The translations under genes were made by a program, and so were the position numbers. Below are positions 1 through 6,077 of a stretch of 7,587 nucleotides of DNA, piece after piece (position 1 is the stretch's first letter; each line of letters opens with the position of its first letter). The DNA lies in the NCBI GenBank assembly GCA_900556405.1, contig USPB01000093.1, positions 1 through 7,587 of the forward strand, in the 5' to 3' direction. The notes beneath the pieces were generated by a model, which saw only the letters and a program-made list of their open reading frames with translations, ran no database searches and had not been told where the DNA came from. Origin of the DNA: an uncultured Actinomyces sp. Lineage in GTDB: Bacteria > Actinomycetota > Actinomycetes > Actinomycetales > Actinomycetaceae.

Positions 1-23
1 GTGAACCGGTAAGCCGACAGGAC

Positions 24-52
24 ATTATCGCACACGCACCCATCCCCTTCAA
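24..52 (-). promoter_or_regulatory. Predicted housekeeping sigma promoter reading out of the left edge
   Basis: On the minus strand a -35 hexamer TTGAAG (52-47) and a -10 hexamer GATAAT (29-24) are separated by exactly 17 bases. This is a close match to the sigma70/SigA consensus. It lies about 70 bases beyond the stop of the 555-aa membrane protein gene and points in the same direction, so it would start transcription near position 17 and serve a gene outside the window. What that gene is cannot be seen. The 120 bases left of position 121 show no convincing terminator and no gene. Confidence 0.5.
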
Positions 53-120
53 CGAAGAAAGGAAGCAACACACGTGAGATCCGCTATGGGCGCACATCAA
101 CGAACGCCACTGTCCGTCCA

Positions 121-1788
121 TTAGAAGGACGAGGAGGAACCGGAGCCCGAGAAGCCACCCGAGGAGGAGCCATAGTTCGCGCTCGACGTGCTCGACGAGG
201 TACTGCCGCTAGAGATCACATATTCGTCGAGGTACAGGGGCCTGACGTAGATGTAGCTGTCGTAGTCTTTGAAACGACTCGACGTGTTAGCCCGGTATGC
301 GCCGAGGTTAACACCGGCGGAATTCGCGGTGAGTCGAATCGTCGACGCGGGATTGTACTCGTGCGTGGCTCCCTGGCTGAGGTAGGAGCCTTTGTAGAAC
401 ATCTCGGCTGCATTCACGAGTTCGGTCGGCGGGCTCTGCCACCTCGCGTAACGTAGTCTCCCCTCCGTCGAGGAATCGAGCGCTAGCGCACTCGTCACCA
501 CGTCCGCCAGGCGCGTGCGGCTCTCATTCGCGATTCGGTCGAGTTCTTCGAGAGCCTGAGCCGGGGTGACCTCGGCGCGCTCGAGACGGGTGCCGAGGCC
601 GAGCAGCAGCGCACGTTGCTCATTCGTCCACTGGAACAGCGACTTGGTCGCCCCGTGCACCTTGGGGTTCTTCACGTGGTCACGCACCGTGACCCCGACG
701 TTATCGACTGCTTGCAGATCCTCGAAGATCGGACCAACCTCGTTATCCCAGATGGCGCGCCAGCCGGGCCTCAGCGCGAAGAAATCACCTGCCGCCGCAA
801 TCGCATGGTCCGCGTCCGCTAGTGCGTGCAGATCCTCAAGGATCTCATCCGTCTCGTCCGACGCCTGCGCGCTCAGCGTTCCCAGGAAATGCGTTGATTG
901 CGTCTGCGCAATCCGCTCCCGAACCCTCTCGTATTCGGCGCGCGCAGATTCGTAGCGCGCGGACAGACCGCTCGTGTAGTCCCCGGCTTCGAGAAGAGCC
1001 ACGAACGCGCGCTCGACCTCACCGCGGCGCCCCTCCAAGGCCCGCCACTCCTCGGCCACCTTGTTCGCGTTCTCGAGCGTCTTACGGTGCAGGCTGTGCC
1101 CACGCGCGAGAATGCCGATTCCGACCAGGGTGGCGAGCGCGCCCTTCCAGTCGGGCCACACCGGCCGGTTCTCCAGGCTCATCCCGGCCTCGTTGGGCAT
1201 GATGGACGCCGCCGTGCTGACCGCCGCAACCACACCTTGGCTCCAGCGCCCCTCTCGGAAATCATCCTTCGCGGCGTCCTGAATCTCGCTCTGGATCGAC
1301 AGCGTCGGGGCGATGTCCTCACCGAAATAGGTGCCGACCTGTCGGTGCGTGGGAGACACCGCGAGGATGAAGTAGCCGTCGGCCCATTTGTAGCCGTTGC
1401 GCGCGATCCACTCGGGATGCTTCGCGCGCGCATACTTCAGCGTCGCCTCGTCCAAGTTGTCATCCGTCAGGTTGTCCGTGGACAGGACGACGAGGTGGGT
1501 GGGGCGCAGGAAGCCGATTCCCTCCAGGACGACGTTGAGTGGGCGGCCGTCGACGCTCTGGAAGCTGCTGGTTTCGTCGCGGATCTCCACAACGGGTGGG
1601 ACGAGGCTCGTCGCCGAAGCGGTCGGCTGCGAGTATTCGTATGCTGCCACCGCCAACCAAGCGGGCGTGACGAGGACCAGAATGGTCCCCAGCACGATAC
1701 GCAGGAGACCGCGGACGTCGAGCCGAGTATTCCGGGAATTCTGGCTCGTGGGATCTGAGTTCATTGCATCGCTCGTCGAAGACGTCAT
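121..1788 (-). CDS. Two-helix membrane protein with extracytoplasmic TPM-like domain, probably DUF5129 family
   Basis: This 555-aa protein has no known function. A basic N-terminus leads into a first membrane helix (about 29-50). A loop of about 160 residues follows, then a second helix (about 212-230), then a basic stretch (HSLHRK) that places the C-terminal half in the cytoplasm. Loop residues about 75-195 resemble the TPM fold of YgcG-like proteins: a hydrophobic strand with LVVLSTDNLTDDN (99-111), GYFILAVSP (138-146), then VGTYFGEDI and a helix ending in FREGRWSQGVVAAV. The cytoplasmic part begins with a charged, probably coiled-coil segment (235-300). The tail (526-555) is Ser/Gly-rich and ends GGFSGSGSSSSF, like the tails of many TPM proteins. 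The gene follows its 391-aa paralog after 91 bases without a visible terminator, so the two are probably co-transcribed. The ATG at 1788 has GAAGG only one base upstream, which is too close; the ATG at 1764 is an alternative. The DUF5129 name is from memory. Confidence 0.85.
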   Translation of the reverse strand: MTSSTSDAMNSDPTSQNSRNTRLDVRGLLRIVLGTILVLVTPAWLAVAAYEYSQPTASATSLVPPVVEIRDETSSFQSVDGRPLNVVLEGIGFLRPTHLVVLSTDNLTDDNLDEATLKYARAKHPEWIARNGYKWADGYFILAVSPTHRQVGTYFGEDIAPTLSIQSEIQDAAKDDFREGRWSQGVVAAVSTAASIMPNEAGMSLENRPVWPDWKGALATLVGIGILARGHSLHRKTLENANKVAEEWRALEGRRGEVERAFVALLEAGDYTSGLSARYESARAEYERVRERIAQTQSTHFLGTLSAQASDETDEILEDLHALADADHAIAAAGDFFALRPGWRAIWDNEVGPIFEDLQAVDNVGVTVRDHVKNPKVHGATKSLFQWTNEQRALLLGLGTRLERAEVTPAQALEELDRIANESRTRLADVVTSALALDSSTEGRLRYARWQSPPTELVNAAEMFYKGSYLSQGATHEYNPASTIRLTANSAGVNLGAYRANTSSRFKDYDSYIYVRPLYLDEYVISSGSTSSSTSSANYGSSSGGFSGSGSSSSF

Positions 1789-1879
1789 ACCTTCACTCTG
1801 ACATGACGGTCAGGCTCACGCACGGTGGCACCAGCATTTTCGAGACGCAGCAACGGCGCAAGCGGCCCCCACCACCCGC
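1789..1879. other. Short gap between the two paralogs, no terminator seen
   Basis: These 91 bases between the 391-aa and 555-aa genes contain no stem followed by a T-run on the minus strand, which supports co-transcription of the pair. The only structure noticed is a 5-bp inverted repeat CTGAC/GTCAG (1798-1802 and 1809-1813) just upstream of the start of the 555-aa gene. It is too short to call an operator or hairpin with confidence. Confidence 0.4.
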
Positions 1880-3055
1880 TCAGTCCGAGGACGAGCCGTC
1901 GCCTGCCGCATCCACGCCGCCAGTCACGTATCGATCAAGATACATCGGCAGTAGATAGATGGATGCGCGGCCAGCCGTCAGGACACCGGTCGCCGGGGCT
2001 GGCAGCCCGTTCAGGTCGACGCCTGCGGAGTTTGCAATCAGTCGGATCGTGGCTGCCGGATTGTACTCGACGTCAGTGTCTGCATCCTGGCTCCAGTAGG
2101 CCCCGTCGTACTCAGCGTTAGCCGCGGTCAGGCTGATTCCCGCGCCCTTCCACCGCGCGTAGCGTGCGCGTCCCTGCGACGAGGCATCGGTGGCGAGAGT
2201 CGCTTCGATGAGCTCGGCGGTGCGCGCTCGCGCCCCGTTGGTTATCCGGTCGAGTTCTTCCAACGCCTGGGCAGGACCGAGCTGCCTGCTCTCGAGGCGT
2301 TCTCCCAGGCTGATCACCGTGTCCTTGTCATCCCCCACACGCTCTCGGAACGCCTCAATGTCCGTCAGGATGTGCGGGTCCGTACCGATTGATTCGAGGC
2401 TATCTGCGACGTCATCGAGGACGCCCAAGTCTTCGATGATCGGGCCAATTTCGTGGTTCCACACGTCGCGCCAGCCGGGCGCGACGGCAAATAAGTCGCG
2501 CGCCGCCATGATCGCGCTATCCGCATCCGCCAGGACGGCCATCTGCGCAAGGATCTCATCCTCCGCCCCTCCCGACGCCTCGCTGAGCGAGGCGAAGAAA
2601 CCTGGCGACCTGTACTCCTCGATTCGAGCGCCAACCCTGACGCGTTCGGCTCGGGCACACTCATAGCGCGCCGTGAGCCCGCTCTCGTAATGCCCCGCGC
2701 GAACGAGCGTGGAGAACACGCGCTCGACCTGTGCCCGCTGGCTCTCCAAGGATGCCCACGTCTGCGCGATCGTCGTCATTTTCCGACGCCTCGAGCGCCG
2801 ACAACTGACCCCTCCCCACAGCACGCCGATTCCGCACAGCGCCATGACCCAGCCGCTCCAATGCGGCCAGTCCACAGCCTCCCCCATCCCGTGATGGGCC
2901 TGGTCATAGATGGCGATCACCAACTGAAGGGGAGCCACCAGCAAGAGACAAAGACCAAGAACGAGGCGCAGAAATCCGCGCGCAGCACTCCAGGACCGGC
3001 GCGAGGCACCCCGTGGCGCCCGCGAATTGGCCGCATTCGGTGTCATGTTCACCAT
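1880..3055 (-). CDS. Two-helix membrane protein, paralog of the next gene but lacking the external domain
   Basis: This 391-aa protein of unknown function has two membrane helices (about 28-50 and 64-83) joined by a loop of only about 13 residues. A very basic stop-transfer sequence (CRRSRRRK, 85-92) and a cytoplasmic domain of about 300 residues follow. It aligns with the 555-aa neighbour through both helices and the whole cytoplasmic part. Shared blocks include ALEELDRI, RYARW, EYNPA-TIRL-ANSAGV and YLD-YV. The roughly 150-residue external domain of the neighbour is missing, and so is its Ser/Gly-rich FSGSG tail; this one ends in GDGSSSD. ATG at 3055 and ATG at 3046 (three codons later) are both possible starts, and neither has a clear ribosome binding site. 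The gene is separated from rho by an intrinsic terminator, so it should have its own promoter, which I could not place with confidence. A role in the cell envelope is a guess from topology. Confidence 0.85.
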   Translation of the reverse strand: MVNMTPNAANSRAPRGASRRSWSAARGFLRLVLGLCLLLVAPLQLVIAIYDQAHHGMGEAVDWPHWSGWVMALCGIGVLWGGVSCRRSRRRKMTTIAQTWASLESQRAQVERVFSTLVRAGHYESGLTARYECARAERVRVGARIEEYRSPGFFASLSEASGGAEDEILAQMAVLADADSAIMAARDLFAVAPGWRDVWNHEIGPIIEDLGVLDDVADSLESIGTDPHILTDIEAFRERVGDDKDTVISLGERLESRQLGPAQALEELDRITNGARARTAELIEATLATDASSQGRARYARWKGAGISLTAANAEYDGAYWSQDADTDVEYNPAATIRLIANSAGVDLNGLPAPATGVLTAGRASIYLLPMYLDRYVTGGVDAAGDGSSSD

Positions 3056-3114
3056 GCGCCAATTCTGGCACAGGCCTTATCAGTTGTCCGGTACTCGCAC
3101 GTAGGTCTCAACAG

Positions 3115-3148
3115 AAAACGGGGCGAGCGGCTCTCGCCACTCGCCCCG
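3115..3148 (-). terminator. Rho-independent terminator after rho
   Basis: A perfect 9-bp inverted repeat CGGGGCGAG/CTCGCCCCG (3119-3127 and 3140-3148) encloses a 12-base loop. On the minus strand it is followed at once by TTTTCTGT. It starts 15 bases after the rho stop codon. The GC-rich stem and T-run make it a standard intrinsic terminator that separates rho from the membrane protein pair. Confidence 0.85.
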
Positions 3149-3162
3149 CGCCTACCCGCCGA

Positions 3163-4905
3163 TCACTCGGAAGGGGTGGTCTTTTGGATGAGCATGAGGA
3201 ACTCAGCGTTGGACTGGGTTTCCTTGAGCTTGTCGAGGACCAGCTCGAGGCCCTGCTGCTGATCGAGCGTGCCCAGGACGCGGCGCAGCCTCCACATGAT
3301 GCGCAGCTCCTCGGGCTTGAAGAGTAGCTCCTCGCGACGGGTACCCGACGCGTTGAGGTCGATCGCGGGGAAGATGCGGCGCTCGGCGAGCTGGCGCGAC
3401 AGGCGCAGCTCCATGTTGCCGGTGCCCTTGAACTCCTCGAAGATGACCTCGTCCATCTTCGAGCCGGTCTCCACCAGGGCGGAGGCGATGATCGTCAGCG
3501 AGCCGCCCTCGGAGAGGTTGCGCGCAGCGCCGAAGAACTTCTTGGGCGGGTACAGGGCGGACGCGTCCACGCCGCCGGAGAGGATGCGGCCAGAGGCGGG
3601 CGCAGCCAGGTTGTAGGCGCGCGACAGACGCGTGAGCGAATCGAGGAGGACGACGACATCCTGGCCCAGCTCGACGAGGCGCTTGGCGCGTTCGATCGCG
3701 AGCTCCGCAACCGTCGTGTGATCCGAGGCGGGACGGTCGAAGGTCGAGGCGATGACCTCACCCTTGACGATCGAACGCATGTCGGTGACCTCTTCGGGGC
3801 GCTCATCCACCAGGACGACCATGAGGTGCACTTCGGGGTTGTTCAGCTCGATGGCCTTGGCCATCTGCTGGATGACCATGGTCTTGCCTGCCTTGGGCGG
3901 GGAGACAATGAGGCCACGCTGACCCTTGCCCACGGGGGCGACCAGGTCGATGACGCGCGGCGTGTAAGCCTTCGGCGAGGTCTCCATGCGCAGCTGCTCG
4001 GAGGGGTAGACGGGCGTCAGCTTACCGAATTCGCGGCGTGCCTGCGCCTGCTCAATCGTCATGCCGTTCACGGAGTCAACGCGCACGAGGGCGTTGTACT
4101 TCTGGCGCTGGCGCTCGCCCTCGCGGGGCAGGCGAACGGCACCGGCGACCGCATCACCGGCGCGCAGGCCCCAGCGGCGCACGTTGCCCAGCGTCACGTA
4201 GACGTCGTTCGGGCCGGGCAGGTAGCCCGAGGTACGCACGAAGGCGTGGTTTTCCTGGATGTCGAGGATGCCGGCGATCGGGGCAAGGTTCTCCTCGCCG
4301 CCGCGCTGGTTGCGCCCCTCGCGATTCTCGCGGCCCTCGCGGTTCTCACGACCCTCGCGGTTCTCGCGGTTCTCACGATTCTCGCGATTCTCACGGTCGC
4401 GTCGGCCTCGGCGGCCACGCTCACGGCGAGGACGGCGCCCCTCGGTGTCATCCCCGTCGGGCAGTTCGATGTTGAGGACGGTTTCGACGACGGTGGTGTC
4501 GGACTCCGGGGTAGGCTCGGTGCGCTCTGTGGCGGGCAGCGGCAGATCGAGGGTGACATGCGCGGGCTCGACGGCGCCCTGGCTCACCGCACGGCGGCGA
4601 CGGGAGCGACGAGGCGCCTCGGCGGGAGCCTCAGAAGCCGACTTCTCGACCGCAGGAGCCTCCTCTGCCGACTTCTCGGCGGCGGGCTTGTCGGCTTTCT
4701 TCTTGGACGAGGCAGGAGCGTCCTCACGGGGAGCGGTTTCCTGCGGGGTCGAGGCGCCGGCGCCGTTGCTCAGCAGCTCGATCAACTGGGGCTTACGAAG
4801 CTGGGAAATGCCCTTCAGGCCGCGAGAGGCGGCCAGAGCCTTCAGCTCAGGCAGCTTCATCGCCGACAGCGACGCGGTCGTCTCGGCGGAGGTTTCGTTG
4901 CTCAC
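3163..4905 (-). CDS. rho: Transcription termination factor Rho
   Basis: This is the hexameric RNA-dependent ATPase/translocase that ends untranslated transcripts. The 580-aa protein has a Rho_N helical domain (about 14-48) and an insertion (about 50-203) that is Ala/Glu/Lys/Pro-rich and then Arg/Glu/Asn/Gly-rich. The cold-shock-type RNA-binding domain (about 205-280, with FVRTSGYLPG) follows, then the RecA-like motor. Motor motifs are Walker A SPPKAGKT (335-342), DERPEEVTDM (367-376), Walker B VVVLLDS (417-423), the Q/R-loop segment LSGGVDASALYPPKKFFGAA (442-461) and the arginine-finger motif GTRREELL (521-528, R523). No catalytic residue appears lost. The size exceeds the 419 aa of E. coli Rho because of the insertion, as in Mycobacterium and Micrococcus. 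The start is GTG, with AAGGA at 4917-4913, seven bases upstream. It lies in its own transcription unit between two intrinsic terminators, directly after thrB, a common actinobacterial order. Confidence 0.98.
   Translation of the reverse strand: MSNETSAETTASLSAMKLPELKALAASRGLKGISQLRKPQLIELLSNGAGASTPQETAPREDAPASSKKKADKPAAEKSAEEAPAVEKSASEAPAEAPRRSRRRRAVSQGAVEPAHVTLDLPLPATERTEPTPESDTTVVETVLNIELPDGDDTEGRRPRRERGRRGRRDRENRENRENRENREGRENREGRENREGRNQRGGEENLAPIAGILDIQENHAFVRTSGYLPGPNDVYVTLGNVRRWGLRAGDAVAGAVRLPREGERQRQKYNALVRVDSVNGMTIEQAQARREFGKLTPVYPSEQLRMETSPKAYTPRVIDLVAPVGKGQRGLIVSPPKAGKTMVIQQMAKAIELNNPEVHLMVVLVDERPEEVTDMRSIVKGEVIASTFDRPASDHTTVAELAIERAKRLVELGQDVVVLLDSLTRLSRAYNLAAPASGRILSGGVDASALYPPKKFFGAARNLSEGGSLTIIASALVETGSKMDEVIFEEFKGTGNMELRLSRQLAERRIFPAIDLNASGTRREELLFKPEELRIMWRLRRVLGTLDQQQGLELVLDKLKETQSNAEFLMLIQKTTPSE
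4315..4395 (-). repeat. Nine-unit 9-bp tandem repeat coding (Arg-Glu-Asn/Gly)n in the Rho insertion
   Basis: Nine consecutive in-frame 9-bp units encode residues 171-197 of Rho: four Arg-Glu-Asn units, then Gly, Asn, Gly, Asn, Gly variants of Arg-Glu-X. The units differ mostly at third codon positions (Arg CGC/CGT, Asn AAT/AAC, Gly GGG/GGC/GGT), so the peptide pattern is kept while the DNA has drifted. The repeat sits just before the RNA-binding domain. Confidence 0.9.
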
Positions 4906-5035
4906 GAAGTGATCCTTACTGGAATGCGCCCACAGCGGGCGAGGCGATTACTCAAGCACAACAAAAAGCTTGATCAGGAAGATGCGCGAAAGAGGCGCAC
5001 CGCAACGGTCGGAGTCGAGCAATCGGCTCGGACCT
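4906..5035 (-). promoter_or_regulatory. Probable rho 5' leader
   Basis: If the promoter at 5042-5071 is used, the rho transcript has a leader of about 130 bases. It contains a small hairpin CGAGC/GCTCG with a 5-base loop (5016-5030), a second inverted repeat CGCCC/GGGCG (4927-4941), a T-rich patch (CTTTTTGTTG), and the ribosome binding site AAGGA (4917-4913). No open reading frame of note was found in it. A long leader is in keeping with the known feedback control of rho in other bacteria, but control here is an inference. Confidence 0.4.
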
Positions 5036-5036
5036 G

Positions 5037-5092
5037 AAAAAAATATAGCAAGACCGCCAGCCCGCTGTCACTTAGACGGCGAGGCTGGCGGT
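5037..5092 (-). terminator. Rho-independent terminator of the hom-thrB operon
   Basis: A perfect 10-bp inverted repeat ACCGCCAGCC/GGCTGGCGGT (5053-5062 and 5083-5092) continues inward, after a one-base bulge, as a second 7-bp helix with one mismatch (5063-5069 with 5075-5081). The terminal loop is then 5 bases. On the minus strand the stem is followed by CTTGCTATA and a run of seven T (5043-5037). The T-run starts about nine bases after the stem, a little far for an ideal terminator. It begins 33 bases after the thrB stop. Confidence 0.75.
5042..5071 (-). promoter_or_regulatory. Predicted rho promoter, overlapping the thrB terminator
   Basis: On the minus strand GTGACA (5071-5066) and TATATT (5047-5042) are 18 bases apart, each matching five of six consensus positions. 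TGC stands directly before the -10, giving an extended -10 element. The expected transcription start is near 5035. It is the best promoter match in the gap between thrB and rho, and the -35 lies inside the hairpin of the terminator. Confidence 0.55.
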
Positions 5093-5125
5093 AGTTGCCA
5101 ACAAACTCACAGCGAAGCCGAGCGA

Positions 5126-6076
5126 CTAAAACTCAACTTTCGCAAGGCTTCCGCGGGTAATCTGCACGCCCGATGCGGCCACGGCCAGCGGCACGACACG
5201 CCAGCCCGCACCAGCTGCGTCGCGGCGAATATCCGCCCCCACCTTCTCCAGAGACAGAACGGTCGGCCCCGCACCGGAGACAACGGCAGCAAAACCGGCA
5301 CCCCGCAGCCAGTCAACGAGTGCCAGTGAGGGTTCCATCGCGGCCCGGCGCTGTTCCTGATGGAGGCGGTCGCGCGTAGCTTCCATGAGGAGCGCGTGCA
5401 GGTCTGCTCCCGCGCTCACCTGGGCGCCACCAGACAGGACGGCGGCCAGCAGAGCACCGCGCGCCACATTGAAGCTCGCATCACCGTGGGGAACGGTTGC
5501 AGGCAGGGCGGCTCGCGCGGCGGCGGTGCGCAGCTCGAAGTCGGGGATGAACGCGACGGGGTCGATGCCCTCGGGCGGGGTGAGGCGCACGCTGCCCACT
5601 TCGGAGGTCTCCTCGTTCATCCAGGACACGGTCGCGCCGCCAAAAACGGCGGGAGCCACGTTGTCGGGATGCCCCTCCATGTGGGATCCAATCTCGAGGA
5701 TCTCCTGGCGGCCGAGCACATCGGCGTCACCAATGAGGGCGCGTGCCAGCGTCACGCCGGCGACGATCGCACTCGCAGAGGAACCCAGGCCTCGGGAATG
5801 AGGGATGCGGTTCGTGCAGTGCATGCGCACGCCCACCTGAGGGGCCCCCACGCGGTCGAGCGCAAGGCGCAGGGCACGCACGACGAGGTTATCCTCGCCC
5901 TGCTCGACATTTCCGGCACCTTCGCCCTCAACGACGACCGAGGTGGGCCCAGTCGTCGCGTGCACCGAGACCTCGTCCCACAGGTCGAGGGCCAGGCCCA
6001 TACAGTCGAATCCTGGACCCAGGTTCGCGCTGGTCGCGGGGACCTTCACCGCGACAAAATCATCTCGCAGCCGCAC
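5126..6076 (-). CDS. thrB: Homoserine kinase
   Basis: This cytoplasmic GHMP-family kinase phosphorylates homoserine with ATP to O-phosphohomoserine, the substrate of threonine synthase. Numbering from the GTG at 6076 (316 aa), the family motifs are all present. They are PATSANLGPGFD near the N-terminus (13-24), the ATP-binding PHSRGLGSSASA (92-103), GHPDNVAPAVFGG (135-147) and the C-terminal VSGAGPT (266-272). The length is normal. Three starts are possible: TTG 6091, GTG 6085 and GTG 6076. I chose 6076 because GAGG lies nine bases before it. The hom stop then falls one base upstream, so the two are tightly coupled and surely one operon; the other starts would overlap hom by 8-14 bases. The terminator at 5037-5092 ends the unit. 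Confidence 0.97.
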   Translation of the reverse strand: MRLRDDFVAVKVPATSANLGPGFDCMGLALDLWDEVSVHATTGPTSVVVEGEGAGNVEQGEDNLVVRALRLALDRVGAPQVGVRMHCTNRIPHSRGLGSSASAIVAGVTLARALIGDADVLGRQEILEIGSHMEGHPDNVAPAVFGGATVSWMNEETSEVGSVRLTPPEGIDPVAFIPDFELRTAAARAALPATVPHGDASFNVARGALLAAVLSGGAQVSAGADLHALLMEATRDRLHQEQRRAAMEPSLALVDWLRGAGFAAVVSGAGPTVLSLEKVGADIRRDAAGAGWRVVPLAVAASGVQITRGSLAKVEF

Positions 6077-6077
6077 G

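Noticed and set aside
74..124. Plus-strand 16-codon frame with GTG start after AAGGAAG
   Set aside because: It is very short, runs into the end of the convergent membrane protein gene, and nothing else supports it.
898..1758. Plus-strand open frame (286 codons) opposite the 555-aa membrane protein gene
   Set aside because: The minus-strand frame has coherent helices, a paralog next door and a family-like tail; the plus frame has none of these.
3718..5037. Long plus-strand open frame (439 codons) opposite rho, with Leu/Ala/Val-rich repeats
   Set aside because: It is the antisense of the certain rho gene. Its hydrophobic repeat is just the reverse of the Arg-Glu-Asn/Gly tandem repeat, and long antisense frames are common in GC-rich DNA.
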